A DNA stretch of 34,404 bases from Candidatus Zipacnadum vermilionense. GTDB lineage: Bacteria > Armatimonadota > Zipacnadia > Zipacnadales > Zipacnadaceae. Location: the NCBI GenBank assembly GCA_029821755.1, contig JALGSV010000037.1, positions 1 through 34,404 on the forward strand, given 5' to 3'. A program made the translations under genes and the position numbers. This document shows positions 1-7,975 of the stretch, one piece after another. The notes under the pieces are model-generated. The model did not search any database, had not been told where the DNA came from, and saw only the letters and a list, made by a program, of their open reading frames with translations. The number at the start of each line of letters is the position of its first letter. Positions within the stretch are counted from its first letter, which is position 1.

Positions 1-1
1 C

Positions 2-112
2 AAGTTCCGCTTCGCCGATTCCGGCATGGCTCTGGACGCTTCCGGGAGCCTGTACCTCACGGACAACACCAACCGGCGAATCCGCCGCATCGACCGGATC
101 GCGGGCGAGTAG
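2..112 (+). CDS. C-terminal end of an NHL-repeat protein (partial)
   Basis: The last 36 codons of a gene that begins before the window, ending in TAG. The residues SGMALDASGSLYLTDNTNRR followed by IRRID match the NHL repeat consensus (G-aliphatic-D-x-x-G-x-L-Y-V-x-D-x-x-N-x-R-I-R). They would form one blade of a beta-propeller. NHL propellers of this kind are usually exported or surface binding proteins. Nothing about partner or ligand can be seen from this fragment. Confidence 0.8.
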   Translation, partial: KFRFADSGMALDASGSLYLTDNTNRRIRRIDRIAGE

Positions 113-142
113 CAACGCAGCGCCTCTCTGACGGCTGAGTAA

Positions 143-185
143 GGGCGGGCATTGCGCGAGCACACCCCCCCCGCGATGCCCGCCC
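143..185 (+). terminator. Hairpin after the NHL gene, possible terminator
   Basis: GGGCGGGCAT (143-152) pairs perfectly with ATGCCCGCCC (176-185), and the stem can extend inward through one G-U pair and GCG/CGC. It lies 30 bp after the NHL stop. It is followed by GTTCT rather than a clear T run, so intrinsic termination is possible but weak. Confidence 0.45.
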
Positions 186-362
186 GTTCTCCCGAACTGC
201 ATGCCGCCGATTTCGCCGCGCCCGGCTGCCTCCCCGCCAGAATACCCCTGCAAGCACCCGCGGGAACACCCAGGACCGGCCGGCAGGGCTAGGGCAGAGG
301 GGTATTCCCTGCCTGCCCCCGTAGGCTCTTGCAGGCCCCCGTTGCCCCCGCAGAGAGGCGTC

Positions 363-530
363 CTACGCCCTGGCCGGCGCAGAGCAGCGCGTCTCAAGGC
401 CGCAAGGCGTCGCTACTGCGGCGGCTTCTTCGCCGAGCCTGCTTGGTCTCCCCTGGCCCAGCAGGACCCATCCGCCCCCCAGAGCCGACAGCACGGCCAA
501 CAGCGCCACCGCTTCTCTCACGATCCGCAT
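363..530 (-). CDS. Possible 55-aa membrane micro-protein
   Basis: A short reading frame with a good ribosome site: GGAGG sits 6 bp before ATG (reading GAAGGAGGCGCACC then ATG on the minus strand). The product starts MRIVREAVALLAVLSALGGG and continues WVLLGQ, which would be one hydrophobic membrane segment or signal anchor at residues 4-25. A polar tail with two Cys follows. A TATAAT box on the same strand (625-630) overlaps the stop codon of the upstream gene, but it lacks a recognisable -35. No family is recognised. The well-placed Shine-Dalgarno and the hydrophobic start are the only support, and the tail has skewed composition. Confidence 0.4.
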   Translation of the reverse strand: MRIVREAVALLAVLSALGGGWVLLGQGRPSRLGEEAAAVATPCGLETRCSAPARA

Positions 531-625
531 GGTGCGCCTCCTTCACTACCCCCCCCCGGTTTCGGCTATTTCAGCCCCGGCCGAGGGGTGCTCTTCCTAC
601 GCTTGGGCTTCTTCCTCGGCGCTAA

Positions 626-1180
626 TTATACAAGGTCACGCAAGGAGATAGCCCGCGGCGCCGGCGCCGGCTTTCTACTCCTCAGCCGGCGCAGCTTCTC
701 CCTCAGCATGGCCAAGTATGCCTCGGGGTCCCGGCGCCACAGCGCATCCTGCTTGTTGTATTCCTGCCGACTACGGTAGCTAAGGTCGTGACAACGCCGG
801 CAGAGAAAGTACCTGCCGCCCGGTGGGAGGTATAGCTTCGCCACCCGCCGCTCGCCGCAACGCGTTCCGGGGCAGACGAATAGGGGTCTCTGCCCCCCGA
901 AATTGCAGGGTACCCAGACGACCGGCACCTGGTAGCTGACCTCCTCCGGCTCTTGGTTAAAGCGCCGGATCGTGTAGTACAGCCGGATCGCGTCGCCGGT
1001 CGCCGCGTACCCTATGCTGGCCACCTCGTTTCCCTGCCAGTCCGACCAGCGGCAGTTGCCCGTATAGCCGGTGCGCAGAAACCCTCTTTGGCGCAATGTA
1101 GCTATGTCCAGGATCCTGCGCTCCTCCACGGTAGCTTTCTTCGTGTAGCCGCTCCATCTTCCGCTGCCGTAGCCGCCCAT
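626..1180 (-). CDS. Zinc-ribbon protein of the MGGYGSGRW type, function unknown
   Basis: A 184-residue protein. The start is set by AAAGGAGC just before an ATG giving MGGYGSGRWS, an N-terminus typical of a family of unnamed proteins scattered in bacterial accessory regions. The C-terminal half carries NFGGQRPLFVCPGTRCGERR, then KLYLPPGGRYFLCRRC and HDLSYRS. These paired Cys (CPxxxCG and CRRC) should bind one zinc ion. The tail is rich in Arg and Lys. The reading frame stays open well upstream of this ATG, but that part has no protein-like features. The role is unknown; the patchy distribution I recall for relatives suggests a link with mobile DNA, which is inference. Confidence 0.8.
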   Translation of the reverse strand: MGGYGSGRWSGYTKKATVEERRILDIATLRQRGFLRTGYTGNCRWSDWQGNEVASIGYAATGDAIRLYYTIRRFNQEPEEVSYQVPVVWVPCNFGGQRPLFVCPGTRCGERRVAKLYLPPGGRYFLCRRCHDLSYRSRQEYNKQDALWRRDPEAYLAMLREKLRRLRSRKPAPAPRAISLRDLV

Positions 1181-1537
1181 TCTCGTGCTCCTTTTTTCCG
1201 AAATTCGTTGTGAAATGCAAGGCGCTTCCGAGCCATAAAGACCATGAATACGCCATTCATGCGCATTGATGATTGCCCCGACCTCTTTGAATCGGGACTG
1301 CCAAGCTGGCCGCCGCGGCGACCGCCGGTTGAGGTTGCGGCGGATAGAGGCCGGGCTCGCGCCCGGCCACGGCCCTCCTGGGCCTTCACGGAGCATCACG
1401 GTTGACCCAGCGCCTGTGACGCCAGCTCGAGGTTCCCGGTGATCGGGTGCCTGCCCTCGAACACGGCCCAAGAGACGGATTATCCCCGTCGGTAGACCAG
1501 GGGTGGAGACAACAAGCGAGCGTGAGGTGCAGATAAG
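1181..1537. other. Intergenic region, no gene seen
   Basis: A 357-bp gap between divergent genes. The only visible structure is a short palindrome, ATGAAT-5-ATTCAT (1244-1260), 64 bp upstream of the zinc-ribbon gene, which could be an operator. No convincing promoter pair or RNA gene was found. Confidence 0.4.
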
Positions 1538-1966
1538 ATGACCTGCCAGTTGGATCACGTGAACATCTCGGTCGTGGACATTGACCGGACGGTAGCTTTC
1601 CTGCGCATCGCCTTCCCCGAGTTCATTGTCCGCGGCGGCGGCCAGGGCGAATACCAGGGGGCGACGACTGCGTGGCTGCATCTGGGGATCGACGAGTTGT
1701 ATGTGTCGGTCAACACCACGAGCAAGACCGTGACGCGGCAACAGCCGCACGGGGTGCCGGAGACAGGTATCAACCACGTCGGCTTCATCGTCGAGAACGT
1801 TGATGATGTCCAGGGCAAGTATGAGGCGGCCGGGTTCAGGTGCGTGCCCGTGGACGAACTCCCCTCCCGCAAGCGGCTGTATGTAGATGACTCCGACGGC
1901 ATCCAATGGGAGTTCATCCAGTACATGTCAGACGATTTCGCCGTTCGCAACGACTACTCAATCTGA
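1538..1966 (+). CDS. VOC-superfamily (glyoxalase/dioxygenase fold) protein
   Basis: A 142-residue, single-domain protein of the vicinal oxygen chelate superfamily. It opens with LDHVNISVVDIDRTVAFL, the first beta-alpha-beta unit, and ends with SDGIQWEFIQY. His7, His80 (INHVGFIV) and Glu125 (QWEFIQY) sit where the metal ligands of the fold are expected, so metal binding is likely. Substrate cannot be told from sequence: relatives include glyoxalase I, fosfomycin-resistance and bleomycin-resistance proteins. A weak GAGGTG lies upstream of the ATG. No operon partner is evident. Confidence 0.85.
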   Translation: MTCQLDHVNISVVDIDRTVAFLRIAFPEFIVRGGGQGEYQGATTAWLHLGIDELYVSVNTTSKTVTRQQPHGVPETGINHVGFIVENVDDVQGKYEAAGFRCVPVDELPSRKRLYVDDSDGIQWEFIQYMSDDFAVRNDYSI

Positions 1967-2219
1967 CCCTTGCGTCCGTGCGGTCATCCCGGAGAGAGAG
2001 GCGGCGCCACGCCTGCCGCTCGCTGATCGCCCCCGACCCGCTGCCGTAGACTGCCCCACCTCACTGATCTTCCCCCTCACTGGCCCTCCGTTAGGGCACC
2101 CCGACCTGCAAGAGAAGGTGCCTGTGGTTCCCACGGCGCACCTGTCCGTCAGAGGGCGGTTGTTCAGCCCATGGGGAAGCACATTCCTCCGTCATGACCT
2201 TCCTGGATAGGAGGCTGAG

Positions 2220-5200
2220 ATGTTGACCTCAACTAGATACGTGCACAGAGCTATCGCTGCACTTCTGAGCCTGATGGCTCTCGCCGCGATGGGGGTGCCG
2301 GTCCTGGCCCAGCCCGGGCCGCCGCCGGCGCCGGCGATCTTGATCATTGATGAGTACCGCGGCGCCCACGAGTACTGAAACCCCCTCGGCCTCCAGGAGA
2401 TGCTCGACGCCGGCTGCCAGGTCGGCATGACCCCGACCGGCCAGACCCCCACCGACGAGCAGCTCCAGCGCTTCAATGTCGCGCTGGTCATCAGCGTCGC
2501 ACCCGACTTCGCCACTGACCTGGCGCCCAGGCTGGAGAAGTTCATGAACCAGGGCGGGGGCGTCCTGGTCGTTCCCCCCGGCAGCCAGCCCATCATGGAG
2601 GGCGGCCTCCTGCCCGTCCTCCAGTGGCTCCAGGGCCTGGGCGCCACGGCGCCGCTGCAGGGCGTCTTCGACCCCGACCGGCGCCAGGTGATCGACTGGT
2701 GCGAGTGGCCCGGCGCGCCCGAGTACGTCTGGACCTCGGAGATTGAGCCCTCCCCGGTCACCGCCGGCGTCAAGACCCTCTGGTATCGGACCGGCATCTT
2801 CGACAACTACAGGCCGCTCTCCGCGCCCTTCGTGCTGGACCAGCAGTGGACCCCCCTCGTGCTCACCGGCCCCCAGAGCTACACGGTGAGCTGGGCCGAA
2901 TGGCCCGAGAAGAGCTACAGTCCCATGACCCTGGTCCTGCAGCGCGCCTTCGGGGAGCTCTATACCGCGCCGGGCCGCAAGCAGGGCCGCCTCCCCCTGC
3001 TGGCGGTGCGTTCCTTCGGTGCCGGCCGCCTCGCCGTTTTCGGGTGCGCCCCCCAGGATTGGTTCTGGTCGCCCTATATTCCCGCGATGGGCGGCGTCGC
3101 CCTGCACCGTGGCTTCGGCGACCGCCCCAGCGACGGCTGGCAGCTCCTCTCCAACCTCTACCGCTATCTCGCCGAACCCTCCCTGGCCGGCACAGCGCTG
3201 GGCGGCGCCACCACCGACCGCGGGCAGCTCTTCCGCGCCGTCCCCGGCCCGCCGACGCCCTACGACTGGAAGAATGGCGCCGAGGGCGGCCTCGGCTCCT
3301 CCTTCGCCGGCGCCGATCCCTTGCTGACCGACAGCGTGGCCCCCGCCAGCAAGGTGTCCGCGACCGCCACCCTCGCCTCGGTCCCCCGCGGTTTGGTCGG
3401 CGCGCACACCACCTATTCCACCGGCAAGGGCACCGTCGCCGAGTGGGCCGCCGCCAAGGCCGTCGGCCTGGACTTCCTGGTCATCCTCGACGACATGGCC
3501 TACCTCAACGCCGAGAAGTGGGAACATCTCAAGGCCGACTGCAAAGCCGCTTCCACTGCCGACTTCCTGGCCTATCCCGGTTTCGAGTACAAGCAGGAAC
3601 TGGGCACCCGCGGCTACTTCCTCAACCGCGACTGGGTCTGGCCCGCCGACAAAGGCTTGTTCACCAAGGATGGCAAGCGGATCACTACCACCCACATCTA
3701 TGGCGCGGACACCGGGCCCCTGGTGCTGTGGCTGGGCTACGATCAGCCCGTCTTTAACGGCATGCAGTATACGGGCGGCTTCTTCTCCCACCGCACCGAC
3801 CCCACCCCGCCCTGGGGCCACCGCGCCTTCGGCTCCTTCGCCGTCTTCTCGCGTGACCGGGCCACGACCCTGGGTCAGATTGAGCAGACCCTGCCTGTCT
3901 TCCTCACGCTCCAGAGCCAGAAGCTCGTCATCAGCCCCATGGGCCTGTCGCTGATGTACGATCCGAAAGAGATCGCCCCCGCCGTCAAGCGCGGCGGCCC
4001 CTTCCTCACGCTCCTGGGGCAGAAAAAGGACATGGGCGACCTGCTGGACCACGGCGGCAACCACTGCAACGCCGGGCGCTCTTCCGGTCTGTGCGCGACG
4101 ACGGGTCCCAGTATTCTCACCTGGAACGGGAGCCACACGACTCCCTACGTCGTCCCCCGCTGGGACGTCGCCAAGCGCGAGGAGGACTTCTTCGTCCTGG
4201 ACAACTACCGCTTCCGGGTGCGTCTAGCCGCCGCCTCGCCGGTGGGACTGGCCGAGATCGTCATCTACGACGGCGACCACGGCCTCTACCGCCGCTTCCT
4301 CCCCGGCGGAAAGAAGCAGTTTGAGGCCACCCTCGACTTCTCCAACGACCAGGCCCGTCATATGGTCGCGGTAGTCAAGGACACGGCCGGCGGCGTCGCC
4401 GTCTCGCCGGAGATACAGACCGAGACCTGGCTCAACCGCCACTACCTCTGCTCCGACCGCTGCAACTTCGGCGCGGGCAACGCCGGCCAGGGGGGCTGGT
4501 ACACCTTCCCCGGCCCCTACACCACCCAGATCGGGCCTGAGACCATGTGCGTGGGGCGCTGGGCGCGGCCGGTGATCTCTACTGACGTCCTGGCCCTGCG
4601 CGCCGACCTGGATACCCGCTTTGAGACGGGCGGCGGGAATCAGTACATGTACGGCAACCCCTGGCACACCTACTTCCAGACCTGGCCGCTGGAGCAGATG
4701 AACCTGCACCGGACCACCTATTATTGGAAGGGAGAGTACGGCGGCGACATCTTCTTCAGGGAGGAGTACTGGCCCGCTGGCCTCGACAGCATATGGGATT
4801 TCCCCAAGCCCGCCCAGCCCTTCTACCCCGAGTGCCGCTGGACGCCCGACCCGAAAGACGCCGCCCTCCCGCACTGGCAGCTTACCGCCCACACTCTCAA
4901 CGAGGTCAACCTCACCTCCGACGTGATCTTCCAGCAGCCCTTCGTCGACGCCCTCACGGTAGCCAAGGACTACACGCCGGGGAAGGCCTCCTACGACTTT
5001 CGCGTGGCGGGCCGGCGCCTCACCGGGCCGCTGCCGGATCAGGGCGCCCCGGCCGTGGTGCAGGAGGGCCTCGCCCCCGCCGGCGGGCTCTTCTGCCTGA
5101 CCGGCGAGGCCGACAAGACCGGCTGGAGCTGGTTCGTGACCGGCGAGAATCTGACTTACCGCCTGCGCACGGAGGCGGGGAAGGCGACACTGCAGATCGG

Positions 5201-5804
5201 CTGGGCCGCCGCCGACAAGCTGGGGAAGAAGGGCGCCGGCTACCGGGCGGAGGTCTACGCCCTGGAGGGCGAGCCGACGGAGGCCGCTCTCGCCGGGATG
5301 CTCTCCCCGGCGGGCCTGCAGGCCACGGTCGGGACGCCGGTGGCTGCCCGCGTTCCCTACACCTTCTCGGCCCAGCAGGGCGCGGTTGCCCTCCACGTCA
5401 CCGACCTGAGCGGCATCCCCTTCGAGTGGATCCCGTTGGAGATTCGCGGCCTGCGCACCAACACCACCGCCTATTACCTGGAGAAGGGGACGGGCAAGAT
5501 CCGCCCGATCGGCGTGGACCCCGACGGGGTCGGCCGGGTCGTGCTCTGGCGCGGCAAGCGCAACGTCGACCTCTTCCTCGGCCACCCGATTCCCTGCTCG
5601 GACCCGGACCTGCGCTACGACGCCGTGCGCCTGGCGGACGGGACGTGGATTCTGGACGTGAACAACCCCACCGACCAGGACCGCAGCGTCCTCTTCTCCT
5701 GGAACCCGGCCGGGCCGGGCCGGGGGCCACTCCCCGCCAAGTTCACCCTCGCCCGCGGCGCCCGCGCCCAGTTCACCCTCAAGGAGGAACCTCATGCTTC
5801 CTGA
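2220..5804 (+). pseudogene. Large exported protein with amidotransferase-like and PHP-like parts, interrupted by in-frame TGA
   Basis: The frame from ATG 2220 (AGGAGG 8 bp upstream) to 5804 would encode about 1,194 residues. Residues 1-31 form a signal peptide ending VPVLAQP. Codon 53 (2376-2378) is TGA inside IIDEYRGAHEY-stop-NPLGLQEM, and the frame stays open for 1,141 more codons. Residues about 43-270 resemble a class I glutamine-amidotransferase/ThuA-like fold (FMNQGGGVLVVPPG). From about 393, GAHTTYSTGKGTVAEW and GLDFLVILDD resemble a PHP phosphoesterase domain whose metal-binding His are mostly lost. The rest looks like beta-sandwich. It overlaps the next gene by 11 bp. The TGA may be a fresh nonsense mutation (TGG to TGA is one step), a sequencing error or read-through. 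Function is unknown; carbohydrate-related export is inferred from the neighbours. Confidence 0.75.
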
Positions 5805-6750
5805 CCTTCGCATACTGCGCGGTATTTCCCCTCGGAACCCCCTCCTCCCGGCGTCCGCGCCGGGAGAGGGGGCAGGGGGTGAGGCGTCCCGGCCGCGGCG
5901 CGCTTACAAACATGCGAGGGCCAGTAGGAACACCGCGTGCCTCATCCTGGCCCTCCTCGCCGCCTCCGCCTCCGCCCAGGCGCCCGCGCCCTTCGTCAAC
6001 TCAGCGGGGATGAAGCTGGTGCCGATCAAAGCCGGTACGTACCTGTTCGCCGGCAAGCACCTTGACAACGTGTTCCTGTTCCCGCAGCCGGCCAGCTTCT
6101 CGGTGACGCTCGACCATGACTACTACCTGGGCACGACCGAGGTCACTCAGGCGCAATACCAGCAGGTCACGGGGACCAACCCCTCCGTTTTCCGCGCGCC
6201 GAATCGCCCGGTGGACAGCGTGAGCTGGGAGGAGGCCATGGAGTTCTGCCGCCGCCTGTCGGCGCTGGATGCGGAGAAGAAGGCGGGGCGGGTCTACTCG
6301 CTGCCCAGTGAGCGGCAGTGGCAATACGCCGCGCGGGCGGGGAGCGACCGGCTCTTCACCTACGGCAGCGACGACGAGACCAAAATCGCTACCGTTGCCG
6401 TCTGTCGGGACGCCTACACCGACGCGCAGCCGGCCGCGACCGCGCCGGTGGCCGGCAAGGAGCCGAACGCCTGGGGTCTGTACGACGTCCTGGGAAATGT
6501 CTACGAGTGGTGCCTGGACTGCCAGCCGCTGCTCGGCGCGCGGGGCGACTCCGTGGCGGCGAGCCTGCCGGGTAACTCCGGCAAGGACGTGGTGTGGGAC
6601 CAGGGGGAGGGCCGGGTGATTCTGGGCGGCGCCTGGGACAACGATTTTCGCGCCTGCAACCTGGCGGCGCGCTACGGCGTGTACCCGACGCGGAAGGCCA
6701 ACGACATCGGCTTCCGCGTGCGGTGCCTGGTAGGCGGGGACGCGAGTTAG
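5794..6750 (+). CDS. FGE-sulfatase (SUMF1)-fold exported protein
   Basis: A 318-residue protein with the formylglycine-generating-enzyme fold: GMKLVPIKAGTY, YYLGTTEVTQAQYQQVTGTN, RPVDSVSWEEAMEFCRRLS, YSLPSERQWQYAARAG, GLYDVLGNVYEWC, then VILGGAWDNDFRACNLAARY and IGFRVR. The Cys pair that does catalysis in true FGE is not present in the usual spacing (only one Cys near LAAR). It is therefore probably a binding or non-FGE member of the fold. The start at 5794 has AGGAGG upstream and overlaps the preceding stop, which implies translational coupling. The signal-peptide core (ACLILALLAASASAQA) lies at about residues 47-62, after an odd 46-residue leader that includes a palindromic repeat. Confidence 0.85.
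   Translation: MLPDLRILRGISPRNPLLPASAPGEGAGGEASRPRRAYKHARASRNTACLILALLAASASAQAPAPFVNSAGMKLVPIKAGTYLFAGKHLDNVFLFPQPASFSVTLDHDYYLGTTEVTQAQYQQVTGTNPSVFRAPNRPVDSVSWEEAMEFCRRLSALDAEKKAGRVYSLPSERQWQYAARAGSDRLFTYGSDDETKIATVAVCRDAYTDAQPAATAPVAGKEPNAWGLYDVLGNVYEWCLDCQPLLGARGDSVAASLPGNSGKDVVWDQGEGRVILGGAWDNDFRACNLAARYGVYPTRKANDIGFRVRCLVGGDAS
5839..5881. repeat. REP-like palindrome inside the leader of the SUMF1-fold gene
   Basis: TCCCGGCG (5846-5853), loop TCCG, CGCCGGGA (5858-5865), flanked by C-rich and G-rich runs (CCCCCTCC and GAGGGGGCAGGGGG). The form is that of dispersed intergenic palindromes of G+C-rich genomes. Here it is translated as part of the N-terminal leader. No second copy was seen in the window. 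Confidence 0.55.
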
Positions 6751-6900
6751 AGCCCCGAGCCCGACCTGCCTGTCCATGGCGGGTCCCTGGGATCTCCCGG
6801 GATCAAGACCGAAGAAGGGCTTTGCCCGACAGGCGGGGAAGGCTCTGCTGAGCCCTGCAGTCGGGAGGCTGATCTTGACTACTGTCCGGAGAACGGAGCC

Positions 6901-7095
6901 ATGCACAAGTACTTCCAGCGCGACTACTTCACCTTTGGCGGGAAACCGGTGTTCATCTTTGGCGGGGAGTTCAACTACACCCGCTGCTTTGCCGCCGACT
7001 GGCGGGACCGCATGCTCAAAATGCGCGCCGCCGGGCTCAACGCGGTCAACATGTACGCCACCTGGGGCTACCACGAGCGGAGCGAAGGGCAGTGG
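6901..7095 (+). pseudogene. GH35 beta-galactosidase, 5' fragment only
   Basis: The first 65 codons match the start of family 35 beta-galactosidases: FTFGGKPVFIFGGEFNYTR, then DWRDRMLKMRAAGLNAVNMY and TWGYHERSEGQW, which aligns with the usual W-N-x-H-E-P-x-E-G-Q-F segment. A ribosome site (CGGAG) precedes the ATG. After EGQW the similarity stops, and the frame runs through unrelated DNA to a TGA-free tail ending at 7218. The catalytic Glu residues, which lie further on in the family, are missing, so no enzyme can be made. It follows the exported protein and the SUMF1-fold gene on the same strand, suggesting a former glycan-processing cluster. Confidence 0.8.
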
Positions 7096-7098
7096 GGC

Positions 7099-7311
7099 CC
7101 CGTCCAGCCACGCCCCTTCCCGCACCGCGGCCTCCAGCCGCGGCGCCAGTTGGTTGTCTTCGTCTCTCAGACGGTCCGCATGGGAGTAGCAGTAACTTTC
7201 TCCTTCCTCCACGGGTAGGCCGCAGAGCTCCCGACGTTCGCGTGCGGAATCGAACTGACAGCGCTCAGAGCCCTCGGGGGCTTCGTTGGCGTAGCTTGGT
7301 TCGGCACCCAT
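7099..7311 (-). pseudogene. Truncated small zinc-motif protein (phage-like), C-terminus lost
   Basis: On the minus strand GAGGAG precedes an ATG giving MGAEPSYANEAPEGSERCQF. Cys18, Cys30, Cys41 and His44 (LCGLPVEEGESYCYSH) form the C-x11-C-x10-C-x2-H pattern seen at the front of many small phage and mobile-element proteins. About 70 codons later the frame enters antisense GH35 sequence, so the natural end was lost in the same join that cut the GH35 gene. It is the last gene of a three-gene minus-strand set. The function of the intact family is not clear to me. Confidence 0.5.
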
Positions 7312-7349
7312 AGCGTTCTCCTCGTTTGGCGCGGGTGTCCCGGCAACGC

Positions 7350-7538
7350 TCAGTGGTTGTCGTCGGCCGCCCAGGTAAGCACCGCCACCACGACCGCGCC
7401 GCTTAGGGCAAACATGCTGCTCAGGAAGCCGATCTGCCGGGCCGGGGTGAGAGTAGGTGCCCAGGCCAGAATCAGCACGACCGCGCCGGCGGCGATCCCC
7501 ACGAAGGCGACCAGCGCGGCGATAGGCCCCCTTCTCAT
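7350..7538 (-). CDS. Small two-helix membrane protein
   Basis: A 62-residue protein, starting MRRGPIAALVAFVGIAAGAV. It has two hydrophobic stretches (about residues 6-28 and 36-55) joined by a short polar loop (PTLTPARQ), and an acidic end (WAADDNH). Its ATG overlaps the TGA of the gene upstream (ATGA), so the two are very likely translated together. Size and topology recall phage holins or accessory membrane proteins, but no motif proves this. Confidence 0.6.
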   Translation of the reverse strand: MRRGPIAALVAFVGIAAGAVVLILAWAPTLTPARQIGFLSSMFALSGAVVVAVLTWAADDNH

Positions 7539-7735
7539 TCCTGAGCCTCGCGCCAGGTGTTGCACTCACACCCGCGGCAGTCCTCCGCTTTGAGACCCTC
7601 CGCGCGGGTGAACGGCACGACGGGATGGTCACCCATCATCCGCGGCTCCCACCTCTCTTCCGCGCTGCCGTCATCCGGTGCCAACAGCAACGCGGCAAGG
7701 TGGGGGCAGTCAACGTGCAGGGCGTCGTCTCTCAT
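7535..7735 (-). CDS. Small Cys-containing protein, unknown
   Basis: A 66-residue product starting MRDDALHVDCPHLAALLLAP, chosen because GGAGG lies 9 bp before this ATG; a start 8 codons earlier is also possible. The end reads ECNTWREAQE and the body holds several Cys (HVDCPHL, DCRGCEC), so a small metal-binding fold is plausible. It is the first gene of the minus-strand set 7735-7099 and overlaps the next start by ATGA. No family is recognised. Confidence 0.5.
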   Translation of the reverse strand: MRDDALHVDCPHLAALLLAPDDGSAEERWEPRMMGDHPVVPFTRAEGLKAEDCRGCECNTWREAQE

Positions 7736-7887
7736 GCTGGGGCGCCTCCGATTGTCCATTCCGTCTCACGCGGACCTATGCGCGCGGGGCGCAGCTCTCA
7801 CCGGTCCCGTCCACCATGTTCCCGGCGGTATACCCACACCTCAGTGAACCCACACTTGGCTGCGACTCTCACCGGTGTTCGGGCGTG

Positions 7888-7973
7888 CTAGTCCAGTTCG
7901 TTCACGTCCGCGCCCTTCTCGACGAGCTTCTTGACTCTGGCACGGCCCCGCGGTTCGCGGCCTTGTGAAGCTC
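7888..7973 (-). pseudogene. Ankyrin-repeat scrap with a frameshift
   Basis: The minus strand reads ELHKAANRGAVPE in one frame and VKKLVEKGADVNELD-stop in another. Together they make one near-perfect ankyrin repeat (LHxAAxxG...VKxLLExGADVN). The frames break at about 7925. No start or further repeats are seen, so this is the tail of a lost gene. Confidence 0.55.
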
Positions 7974-7975
7974 CC

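Noticed and set aside
2229-5813. Long open frames on the minus strand opposite the exported protein
   Set aside because: They are antisense of a high-G+C gene; their residues are repetitive (Gly, Ala, Val, Glu) and no motif appears.
6001-7098. Long minus-strand continuation of the truncated zinc-motif gene
   Set aside because: Beyond 7098 the frame is antisense to the GH35 fragment and the SUMF1-fold gene.
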